Assembly (NCBI RefSeq): GCF_036320965.1
Contig: NC_092235.1
Coordinates: forward strand, 5,757,161-5,821,160
Reading direction: 5' to 3'
Length of the DNA: 64,000 bases
Source of the DNA: Panulirus ornatus
Lineage: Eukaryota > Arthropoda > Malacostraca > Decapoda > Palinuridae
Shown one piece after another: positions 55,334 to 64,000 of this stretch (positions are counted from its first letter, which is position 1; each line of letters starts with the position of its first letter). The notes beneath the pieces are model-generated. The model searched no databases, had not been told where the DNA came from, and saw only the letters and a program-made list of their open reading frames with translations. Both the position numbers and the translations under genes were made by a program.

Positions 55334-56002
55334 CTAGCCAGCTCTCCTACTTACATAAGTATACTTATGTATATCTCGCTTTTTAAACCAGGTATTCCCA
55401 ATCATCAGTCCTTTTTCAGCACATAAATCTACAAGCTCTTCACCATTTCCATTTACAACACTGAACACCCCATGTATACCAATTATTCCCTCAACTGCCA
55501 CATTACTCACCTTTGCATTCAAATCACCCATCACTATAACCCGGTCTCGTGCATCAAAACCACTAACACACTCATTCAGCTGCTCCCAAAACACTTGCCT
55601 CTCATGATCTTTCTTCTCATGCCCGGGTGCATATGCACCAATAATCACCCACCTCTCTCCATCAACTTTCAGTTTTACCCATATTAATCGAGAATTTACT
55701 TTCTTACATTCTATCACATACTCCCACAACTCCTGTTTCAGGAGTATTGCTACTCCTTCCCTTGCCCTTGTCCTCTCACTAACCCCTGACTTTACTCCCC
55801 AGACATTCCCAAACCACTCTTCCCCTTTACCCTTGAGCTTCGTTTCACTCAGAGCCAAAACATCCAGGTTCCTTTCCTCAAACATACTACCTATCTCTCC
55901 TTTTTTCACATCTTGGTTACATCCACACACATTTAGGCACCCCACTCTGAGCCTTCGAGGAGGATGAGCACTCCCCGCGTGACTCCTTCTTCTGTTTCCC
56001 AT
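55334..56002 (-). pseudogene. LINE apurinic-type endonuclease domain
   Basis: The 222-codon frame starts MGNRRRSHAGSAHPPRRLRV at 56002. Motifs are GCLNVCGCNQ, LDVLALSETKLKGKG (catalytic E), WVIIGAYAPGHEKKDHERQV, VIVMGDLNAKVSNVA (the GDxN motif) and YTYVSRRAG. A TAG at 55334-55336 replaces an expected sense codon; the text resumes with DCVLIDRRAKERL and GGMSDHYLVEAKVKI (SDH motif). This nuclease normally nicks target DNA for target-primed reverse transcription. Confidence 0.83.
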
Positions 56003-56130
56003 TTAAGAAAGTTAATACAAGGAGGGGAGGATTTCTGGCCCCCCGCTCCCGTCCCATCTAGTCGCTTTCTACGACACGCGAGGAATACGTGGGAAGTATT
56101 CTTTCACCCCTATCCCCAGGGATAATATAC

Positions 56131-56749
56131 ATATATATATACATATACACATACACCCACATACACATACATACGCACATATACACACACACACACACAT
56201 ACATATATATACATATGAAAAATGTAAGAAACAATTTAGAAAACTGAAACTTCTAGCTTGAAATGAATGAAAAAATGAATGTTACATAATGGTTCAACCT
56301 CTGGCTATGGAAAAAGGAAATGTATAATTTATTTACACAAACGTCAATAGCAGTTCTCATCAATTTAACCACTGTATCAATAAGCTTCAATGTCTAAGCT
56401 ACATTTTTCTCCAATTTCACTATTTTCTTGTCATAACACCATGTATGAAAACTATCACTCCAGTAACACAACTATAAACATTTACTTCCCCTTTAAAAAA
56501 AGTTCTGGGGAAGTCTGTCTCGATACACTGCGGGAAACTCTACCACCTGGCGAGGTTTGTGTTGCAATGGTTCCCGATTCACAAACGTAGTAGCATCACT
56601 GGTGGGCCAAGGTAGTTCCGTTTGCGAAGAGGCGCTTTATATGATGTCTTGACACACGATGATCTTAACGAGGTGATGATAGAGGTCCAGTGGAAGTGTT
56701 GTTCAGCGATGGGCAATTTCCTTAACAAAGTGATTATAGAGCACCAGAA
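56131..56749. other. Spacer between the two LINE halves
   Basis: A CA/TA-rich start is followed by unique DNA without a supported gene. If the inversion reading is right, this is the original upstream flank of the LINE. Confidence 0.5.
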
Positions 56750-57861
56750 TGGATTTGTATGTAGCATTTATGGATCTGGAGAAGGCATATGATAGAGTTG
56801 ATAGAGATGCTCTGTGGAAGGTATTAAGAATATATGGTGTGGGAGGCAAGTTGTTAGAAGCAGTGAAAAGTTTTTATCGAGGATGTAAGGCATGTGTACG
56901 TGTAGGAAGAGAGGAAAGTGATTGGTTCTCAGTGAATGTAGGTTTGCGGCAGGGGTGTGTGATGTCTCCATGGTTGTTTAATTTGTTTATGGATGGGGTT
57001 GTTAGGGAGGTAAATGCAAGAGTTTTGGAAAGAGGGGCAAGTATGAAGTCTGTTGGGGATGAGAGAGCTTGGGAAGTGAGTCAGTTGTTGTTCGCTGATG
57101 ATACAGCGCTGGTGGCTGATTCATGTGAGAAACTGCAGAAGCTGGTGACTGAGTTTGGTAAAGTGTGTGGAAGAAGAAAGTTAAGAGTAAATGTGAATAA
57201 GAGCAAGGTTATTAGGTACAGTAGGGTTGAGGGTCAAGTCAATTGGGAGGTGAGTTTGAATGGAGAAAAACTGGAGCAAGTGAAGTGTTTTAGATATCTG
57301 GGAGTGGATCTGGCAGCGGATGGAACCATGGAAGCGGAAGTGGATCATAGGGTGGGGGAGGGGGCGAAAATTCTGGGGGCCTTGAAGAATGTGTGGAAGT
57401 CGAGAACATTATCTCGGAAAGCAAAAATGGGTATGTTTGAAGGAATAATGGTTCCAACAATGTTGTATGGTTGCGAGGCGTGGGCTATGGATAGAGTTTT
57501 GCGCAGGAGGATGGATGTGCTGGAAATGAAATGTTTGAGGACAATGTGTGGTGTGAGGTGGTTTGATCGAGTGAGTAACGTAAGGGTAAGAGAGATGTGT
57601 GGAAATAAAAAGAGCGTGGTTGAGAGAGCAGAAGAGGGTGTTTTGAAGTGGTTTGGGCACATGGAGAGAATGAGTGAGGAAAGATTGACCAAGAGGATAT
57701 ATGTGTCGGAGTTGGAGGGAACGAGGAGAAGAGGGAGACCAAATTTTAGGTGGAAAGATGGAGTGAAAAAGATTTTGTGTGATCGGGGCCTGAACATGCA
57801 GGAGGGTGAAAGGAGGGCAAGGAATAGAGTGAATTGGAGCGATGTGGTATACCGGGGTTGA
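56749..57861 (+). CDS. LINE reverse transcriptase C-terminal part (open)
   Basis: This 370-codon open frame holds GLRQGCVMSPWLFNLFMDGV, LLFADDTALVADSCEKLQKL (FADD catalytic site), VNVNKSKVIRYSR, RYLGVDLAADGTMEAEVDHR, MLYGCEAW, EEGVLKWFGHMERMSEERLT and the C-terminal RRGRPNFRWKDGVKKIL. No stop or shift occurs, so this half could derive from a recently active element. The N-terminal half is inverted at 54114-56130, so no full protein can be made here. Confidence 0.85.
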   Translation: MDLYVAFMDLEKAYDRVDRDALWKVLRIYGVGGKLLEAVKSFYRGCKACVRVGREESDWFSVNVGLRQGCVMSPWLFNLFMDGVVREVNARVLERGASMKSVGDERAWEVSQLLFADDTALVADSCEKLQKLVTEFGKVCGRRKLRVNVNKSKVIRYSRVEGQVNWEVSLNGEKLEQVKCFRYLGVDLAADGTMEAEVDHRVGEGAKILGALKNVWKSRTLSRKAKMGMFEGIMVPTMLYGCEAWAMDRVLRRRMDVLEMKCLRTMCGVRWFDRVSNVRVREMCGNKKSVVERAEEGVLKWFGHMERMSEERLTKRIYVSELEGTRRRGRPNFRWKDGVKKILCDRGLNMQEGERRARNRVNWSDVVYRG

Positions 57862-58049
57862 CGTGCTGTCAGTGGATTGAATCAAGGCATGTGAAGCGTC
57901 TGGGGTAAACCATGGAAAGCTGTGTAGGTATGTATATTTGAGTGTGTGGACGTATGTATATACATGTGTATGGGGGGGGGTTGGGCCATTTCTTTCGTCT
58001 GTTTCCTTGCGTTACCTCGCAAACGCGGGAGACAGCGACAAAGTATAAT

Positions 58050-58054
<5 letters not shown>
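56750..58054 (+). mobile_element. RTE-like LINE, 3' part, youngest copy
   Basis: It starts at MDLYVAFMDLEKAYDRVDRD and is open to the natural stop at 57861. It then has a 3' tail with TGTATGGGGGGGGTTGG and GCGGGAGACAGCGACAAAG, and ends in an A-run and (TA)n. Confidence 0.9.

Positions 58055-58139
<85 letters not shown>
58055..58139. repeat. A-run and (TA)n between LINE copies
   Basis: An A-run ends the LINE tail; about 73 bp of TA lead directly into the next 5'-truncated LINE copy. Confidence 0.97.
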
Positions 58140-58141
<2 letters not shown>

Positions 58142-59743
58142 GGAGGTGATAACAAGCAGTGGTGATGTGAGATGGAGATGGAGTGAGTATTTTGAAGGTT
58201 TGTTGAATGTGTTTGATGATAGAGTGGTAGATATAGGGTGTTTTGGTCGAGGTGGTGTACAAAGTGAGAAGGTTGGGGAAAATGATTTGGTAAACAGAGA
58301 AGAGGTAGTAAAAGCTTTGCGGAAGATTAAAGCCGGCAAGGCAGCAGGTTTGGATGGTATTGCAGTGGAATTTATTAAAGAAAGGTGTGACTCTATTGTT
58401 GACTGGTTGTTAAGGTTATTTAATGTATGTATGATTCATGGTGAGGTTCCTGAGGATTGGCGGAATGCGTGCATAGTGCCATTGTACAAAGGCAAAGGGG
58501 ATAAGAGTGAGTGCTCAAATTACAGAGGTATAAGTTTGTTGAGTATTCCTTGTAAATTATATGGGAGGGTATTGATTGAGAGGGTGAAGGCATGTACAGA
58601 GCATCAGACTGGGGACGAGCAGTGTGGTTTCAGAAGTGGTAGAGGATGTGTGGATCAGGTGTTTGCTTTGAAGAATGTATGTGAGAAATACTTAGAAAAG
58701 CAAATGGATTTGTATGTATCATTTACGGATCTGGAGAAGGCTTATGATAGAGTTGATAGAGATGCTCTATGGAAGGTACTAAGAATATATGGTGTGGGAG
58801 GGAAGTTGTTAGAAGCAGTGAAAAGCTTTTATCGAGGCTGTAAGGCATGTGTACGTGTAGGAAGAGAGGAAAGTGATTGGTTCTTGGTGAATGTAGGTTT
58901 GCGGCAGGGGTGTGTGATGTCTCCATGGTTGTTTCATTTGTTTATGGATGGGGTTGTTAGGGAGGTGAATGCAAGAGTTTTTGAAAGAGGGGCAAGTATG
59001 AAGTCTGTTGATGAAAGAGCTTGGGAAGTGAGTCAGTTGTTGTTCGCTGATGATACAGCGCTGGTGGCTGATTCATGTGAGAAACTGCAGAAGCTGGTGA
59101 CTGAGTTTGGTGAAATGTGTGAAAGAAGAAAGTTAAGAGTAAATGTGAATAAGAGCAAGGTTATTAGGTACAGTAGGGTTGAGGGTCAAGTCAAATGGGA
59201 GGTAAGTTTCAATGGAGAAAAACTGGAGGAAGTAATGTGTTTTAGATATCTAGGAGTGGATCTGGCAGTGGATGGAACCATGGAAGCGGAAGTGAATCAT
59301 AGGGTGGGGGAGGGGGCGAAAATCCTGGATAGGCTATGGATAGAGTTGTGCGTAGGAGGGTGGATGTGCTGGAAATGAGATGTTTGAAGACAATATGTGG
59401 TGTGAGGTGGTTTGATCGAGTAAGTAATGTAAGGGTAAGAGAGATGTGTGGAAATAAAAAGAGCGTGGTTGAGAGAGCAGAAGAGGGTGTTTTGAAATGG
59501 TTTGGGCACATGGAGAGAATGAGTGAGGAAAGATTGACCAAGAGGATGTATGTGTCGGAGGTGGAGGGAACGAGGAAAAGTGGGAGATCAAAGTGGAGGT
59601 GGAAAGATGGAGTGAAAAAGATTTTGAGTGATCGGGGCCTGAACATGCAGGAGGGTGAAAGGCGGGCAAGGAATAGAGTGAATTGGATCGATGTGGTATA
59701 CCGGGGTCGACGTGCTGTTAATGGAATGAATCATGGCATGTGA
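58140..59743 (+). pseudogene. LINE reverse transcriptase with internal deletion
   Basis: The frame is open from the (TA)n tract through KAGKAAGLDGIAVEF, NYRGISLLSIPCKLYGRVLI, FRSGRGCVDQVFALKN, TDLEKAYDRVDRDALWKVL, GLRQGCVMSPWLFHLFMDG and LLFADDTALVAD. The deletion follows VGEGAKIL. The downstream frame from 59336 carries RMSEERLTKRMYVSEVEG and the normal C-terminus. Confidence 0.85.
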
Positions 59744-60165
59744 AGCGTCTGGGGTTAACCATGGAAAGGTGTGTGGGGCCTGGATGTGGAAAGGGAGCTG
59801 TGGTTTCGGGCATTATTGCATGACAGCTAGAGACTGAGTGTGAACGAATGGCGCCTTTGTTGTCCTTTCCTAGCGCTACCTCGCACACATGAGGGAGGAG
59901 GGGGATGTTATTCCATGTGTGGCGAGGTGGCAATGGAATGAATGAAGGCAGACAGTGTGAATTGTGTGCATGTGTATATATGTATGTGTCTGTGTGTGTA
60001 TATATATATATGTGTACATTGAGATGTATGGGTATGTATATTTGCGTGTGTGGACGTGTATGTGTATACATGTGTATGGGGGTGGGTTGGACCACTTCTT
60101 TCGTCTGTTTCCTTGCGCTAACTCACAAACGCGGGAGACAGCGACAAAGCAAAATAATAATAATA
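58140..60165 (+). mobile_element. RTE-like LINE, 5'-truncated
   Basis: It begins at GEVITSSGDVRWRWSEYFEG and runs to the 3' tail. A deletion near 59325 removes about 135 bp and shifts the frame, splitting the ORF into 58140-59378 and 59336-59743. The tail ends in an (AAT)n-like stretch and (TA)n, facing a tail-to-tail partner at 60285. Confidence 0.9.
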
Positions 60166-60169
60166 ATAA

Positions 60170-60262
<93 letters not shown>

Positions 60263-60284
60263 TATATAATTATTTATTTATTTT
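60166..60284. repeat. (TA)n between tail-to-tail LINEs
   Basis: About 90 bp of TA with an AAT-rich shoulder on the left and a TTAT-rich one on the right. The two LINE tails form an inverted repeat around it. Confidence 0.95.
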
Positions 60285-63150
60285 GCTTTGTAGCTGTCTC
60301 CCGCTTTAGCGGGGTAGCGCAAGGAAACAGACGAAAGAATGGCCCAACCCACCCACATTTGAAATAACAGCCCCCTCTCCCCTCATGTGTGCGAGGTAGC
60401 GCTAGGAAAAGACAAGAAAGGCCCCATTCGTTCACACTCAGTCTCTAACTGTCATGTAATAATGCACCGAAACCACAGCTCTCTTTCCACATCCAGGCCC
60501 TACAGAACTTTCCATGGTTTACCCCAGACGCTTCACATGCCCTGGTTCAATCCACTGACAGCACGTCGACCCCGGTATACCACATCGTTCCAATTCACTC
60601 TATTCCTTGCACGCCTTTCACCCTCCTGCATGTTCAGGCCCCGATCACTCAAAATCTTTTTCACTCCATCTTTCCACCTCCACTTTGGACTCCCACTTCT
60701 CCTCGTTCCCTCCACATCTGACACATATATCCTCTTGGTCAATCTTTCCTCGCTCATTCTCTACATGTGACCAAACCATTTCAAAACACCATCTTCTGCT
60801 CTCTCAACCACACTCTATTTATTTCCACACATCTCTCTTACCCTTACATTACTTACTCGATCAAACCACCTCACACCACATATTGTCCTCAAACATCTCA
60901 TTTCCGGCACATCCACCCTCCTACGCACAACTCTATCCATAGCCCATGCCTCGCAACCATACAACATTGTTGGAACCACTATTCCTTCAAACATAGTCAT
61001 TTTTGCTTTCCGGGATAATGTTCTCGACTTCCAAACATTCTTCAAGGCTCCCAGAGTTTTCGCCCCCTCCCCCACCCTATGATTCACTTCCGCTTCCATG
61101 GTTCCATCCACTACCAGATCCACTCCCAGATATCTAAAACATTTTACTTCCTCCAGATTTTCTCCATTCAAACTTACCTCCCAATTGACTTGACCCTCAA
61201 CCCTACTGTACCTAATAACCTTGCTCTTATTCACATTTACTCTTAACTTTCTTCTCTCACACACTTTACCAAACTCAGTCACCAGCTTCTGCAGTTTTTC
61301 ACATGAATCAGCCACCAGCGCTGTATCATCAGCGAGCAACAACTGACTCACTTCCCAAGCTCTCTCATCCACAGCCGACTGCATACTTGCCCATCTTACC
61401 AAAACTCTTGCAATCACCTCCCTAACAACCCCATCCATAAACAAATTAAACAACCAAGGAGACATTAAACACCCATGCCGCAAACCTACATTCACTGAGA
61501 ACCAATCACTTTCCTCTCTTCCTACACGTACACATGCCTTACATCCTCGATAAAAACTTTTCACTGCTTCCAACAACTTGCCTCCCACACCATATATTCT
61601 TATTACCTTGTACAGAGCATCTCTATCAACTCTATCATAAGCCTTCTCCAGATCCTTAAATGGTACTTACAAATCCATTTGCTTTTCCAAGTATTTCTCA
61701 CATACATTATTCAAATCAAACACCTGATCCACACATCCTCTACCACTTCTGAAACCACACTGCTCTTCCCCATTCTTATGCTCTGTACATGCCTTCACCC
61801 TCTCAATCCATATCCTCCCATATAATTTACCAGGAATACTTAACAAACTTATACCTCTGCAATTTGAGCACACCCTTTTATCCCCTTTGCCTTTGTACAA
61901 TGGCACTATGCAAGCATTCCGCCAATTCTCAGGCACCTCACAATGAATCATACTTACATTAAATAACCTTACCAACCAGTCAACAATACAGTCACCCCCT
62001 TTTTTAAATTCCACTGCAATACCATCCAAACCTGCTGCCTTGCCGGCTTTCATCTTCCGCGACGTTCTTACTATCTCTTCTCTGTTTACCAAATCATTTT
62101 CCCTAACCCTCTCACTTTGCACACCACCTCGACCAAAAGACCCTATATCTGCCACTATATCATCAAACACATTCAACAAACCTTCAAAATACTCACTCCA
62201 TCTCACATCACCACTGCTTGTTATCACCTCCCCATTAACCCCCTTCACTGAAGTTCCCATTTGCTCCCTTGTCTTATGCACTTTATTTACCTCCTTCCAA
62301 AACATCTTTTTATTCTCTCTAAAATTTAATGATGCTCTCTCACCCCAACTCTCATTTGCCCTCTTTTTCACCTCTTGCACATTTCTCTTGATCTCCTGCC
62401 TCTTTCTTTTATACATCTCCCACTCATTTGCATTTTTTCCCTGCAAAAATCGTCCAAATTCCTCTCTCTTCTCTTTCACTAATAATCTTACTTCTTCATC
62501 CCACCACTCACTACCCTTTCTAATCAACCCACCTCCCACGTTTCTCATGCCACAAGCATCTTTTGCGCAATCCATCACTGCTTCCCTAAATACATCCCAT
62601 TCCTCCCCCACTCCCCTTACCTCCTTTGTTCTCACCTTTTTCCATTCTGTACTCAGTCTCTCCTGGTAATTCCTCATACAAGTCTCCTTCCCAAGCTCAC
62701 TTACTCTCACCACCCTCTTCACCCCAACATTCTCTCTTCTTTTCTGAAAACCCCTACAAATCTTCACCTTCGCCTCCACAAGACAATGATCAGACATCCC
62801 TCCAGTTGCACCTCTCAGCACATTAACATCCAAAAGTCTCTCTTTCGCGCGCCTATCAATTAACGCGTAGTCCAATAACGATCTCTGGCCATCTCTCCTA
62901 CTTACATACGTATACTTATGTATATCTCGCTTTTTAAACCCGTTTTTCCCAATCACCAGTCCTTTTTCAGCACATAAATCTACAAGCTCCTCACCATTTC
63001 CATTCACAACACTGAATACCCCATGTATACCATTTATTCCCTCAACTGCCACATTACTCACCTTTGCATTCAAATCACCCATCACTATAACCCGGTCTTG
63101 TGCATCAAAACCACTAACACACACATTTAGCTGCTCCCAAAACACTTGCC
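60285..63150 (-). mobile_element. RTE-like LINE, nearly complete minus copy
   Basis: Reading minus from 63150: part of the endonuclease (from QVFWEQLNVCVSGFDAQDRV), linker, full RT and 3' tail ending at GGGAGACAGCTACAAAG. It lacks the first part of the endonuclease, where a Penelope terminal repeat is joined. Stops and shifts (near 61667, 60815) break the ORF. Confidence 0.9.
60533..61666 (-). pseudogene. LINE RT C-terminal part
   Basis: Frames 61588-60815 and 60757-60533 hold CKACVRVGREESDWFSVNVG, LLLADDTALVADSCEKL (LADD in place of FADD), RYLGVDLVVDGTMEAE, MLYGCEAWAMDRVVRR and KDGVKKILSDRGLNMQEGER. GLRHGCLM shows Q to H against sister copies. A stop at 60815 falls within MCGNK*. Confidence 0.82.
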
Positions 63151-63196
63151 TATGAGTCCACGGGGAAAATGAAACACGATAAGTTCCCAAGTGCAC
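61667..63196 (-). pseudogene. Penelope leader fused in frame to LINE endonuclease-linker-RT
   Basis: A 509-codon open frame starts MHLGTYRVSFSPWTHR from the Penelope end, then continues in frame as LINE text: QVFWEQLNVCVSGF, VIVMGDLNAKVSNVA, GGMSDHCLVEAKVKI, KAGKAAGLDGIAVEF, ACIVPLYKGKGDKRVCSNCR and EEQCGFRSGRGCVDQVF. It ends at KYLEKQMDL with a stop at 61667, in RT. The fusion is probably fortuitous. Confidence 0.8.
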
Positions 63197-63510
63197 TTTC
63201 GTGTAACAATAACATTATCAGGAGAGACACAAGAGAAAAATATAACAGTCACTTGATATACAACGAAGAGACGTAGCTAGGACGCCATTTGGTAAACATG
63301 CGATTGTCCAAGACAGACAACGAGCGCATCATAAACTTATTATGTGGACAAGAAAGTGAATTGTTTACAAATTTTATCAACAATAAATCATGGAGATCAG
63401 AATCCATAATTTCACTTTGCATACGTTCTTATAATCCTTTGAAGTTTGAAAATCATTTTGTATTACTTGCATCAGTGACCAATAGATTGCATTACTCATC
63501 CTGAAATTTA
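63151..63510 (-). mobile_element. Penelope terminal fragment
   Basis: On the minus strand the text up to CACTTGGGAACTTATCGTG and CCGTGGACTCATAGG matches 31620-31800, including ACCAAATGGC and CTTGTGTCTC phrases. It is joined directly to the LINE at 63150. The plus-strand ORF 63289-63504 here has no known domain. Confidence 0.75.
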
Positions 63511-64000
63511 TTCACTTAATTGAATGAATTTCATTGAGCTGCGAGTAGTACAGATTAACATAAACACACTGAAATATCCTTATCATTGATGTCCAAATGC
63601 AACAGATTTGTTTTGTTAAGTTATCAGTATCAAGAAATAATTAATGTCATGACGGTTTATACCTTTTCTAAATCAAGCAAAACTTATGACCTTTCTCATA
63701 GGTCACTGATCGTTAAAATCAACACATAAAAATCTATCTTTCCTCGATAATTATCTTACTTATTTTGCTTGATTGACAATGAAGCACCAGGGTTGACCCC
63801 ACCCAGGATCTATTACCCTCCTCCTATCCTTCTCTTCCTCACCACACAACAAACTATTTTAAAATCCTTCAACTGCCATAAGCATCTCCTCCCCCAACCA
63901 TCAATAATCAAGACAGACATTCACAGCTTTTGTGTCCAGTTATCATTAGCTTTTAGGTATTTAGTGTTTATTTCATTATTGTGGCTCAATGACCTTTAAC
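63511..64000. other. Edge of another C/D-type block
   Basis: 63770-64000 resembles 37060-37330 (CACCAGGGTTGACC, ACCCTCCTCC and AATCAAGACAGACATTCA). This implies a further paralogous block continues beyond the window. I see no gene here. Confidence 0.5.

Larger units (their letters stand above)
54114..56130 (-). mobile_element. RTE-like LINE, inverted 5' two-thirds
   Basis: Reading minus from about 56130 there is a 5' leader (GGGGATAGGGGTGAAAGAAT), endonuclease, linker and RT start. It breaks off at LKNVCEKYLEKQ by the (TA)n tract. The matching remainder starts at almost the same codon at 56750 on the plus strand, so both look like one LINE split by inversion. Stops near 55333 and 54640 break the frame. 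Confidence 0.85.

Noticed and set aside
57942..58139. N-terminal extension of the LINE ORF beginning at 57942
   Set aside because: This part translates the previous LINE's tail, an A-run and (TA)n; real LINE coding starts at 58140.

Overview
The window looks like a piece of a large, repeat-rich arthropod nuclear genome, most likely a decapod crustacean. The reasons are the AT-rich DNA, abundant (TA)n/(CA)n/(CTAT)n microsatellites, Penelope-like elements, several LINE clades and tRNA-derived SINE-like pieces. The LINE 3' tail ending in a GCGGGAGACAGCGAC-type motif recalls decapod genomes to me, but that is from memory. No conserved single-copy cellular gene was recognised. One 100-base run of N marks an assembly gap (38773-38872).

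Layout. 1-5640: a remnant (copy A) of an unrecognised Cys/His-motif gene family, split by a Ty3/Gypsy LTR element (329-4850, minus strand) whose RNase H lies downstream of its integrase. 7866-8400: copy B of the same family. 9574-10470: a broken multi-pass membrane protein ORF, cut off by a LINE. 10471-13679: decayed and younger RTE-like LINEs. 13860-15640: copy C, with a small ORF and a 71-bp tandem repeat. 16149-20945: duplicated unit 1, holding mobile segment X, an intact ORF for an RFX/primase-type winged-helix protein, a Lys/Arg-rich ORF and two foldback structures with tRNA-Gln-like genes. 22188-23225: a TATA/Inr promoter followed by an acidic-repeat ORF and a basic-repeat reading frame. 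26790-28430: a Jockey-like LINE relic. 30038-33240: Penelope-like elements in inverted arrangement. 33355-34376: a 33-bp minisatellite. 35600-38772: block D, a paralogue of block C. 40843-42870: a 36-bp minisatellite and its decayed continuation. 43428-46324: Penelope and SINE scraps and a second LINE type. 47391-51576: duplicated unit 2. 52050-53490: a CCAAT-rich candidate promoter and a LINE relic containing a 67-bp tandem array. 53500-63150: a nest of RTE-like LINE copies in both orientations, joined at (TA)n tracts. 63151-64000: a Penelope terminal fragment and the edge of a further C/D-type block.

The strongest evidence for an undescribed functional gene is the winged-helix ORF at 17479-18195 and 48533-49210. 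By eye its domain-coding part differs at one synonymous site between copies, while flanking DNA differs at roughly 3-5 percent. The Cys/His family, the acidic/basic repeat gene pair and the Gypsy element with copia-like domain order are the other notable signals. All comparisons were made by eye; no alignment or database search was run.
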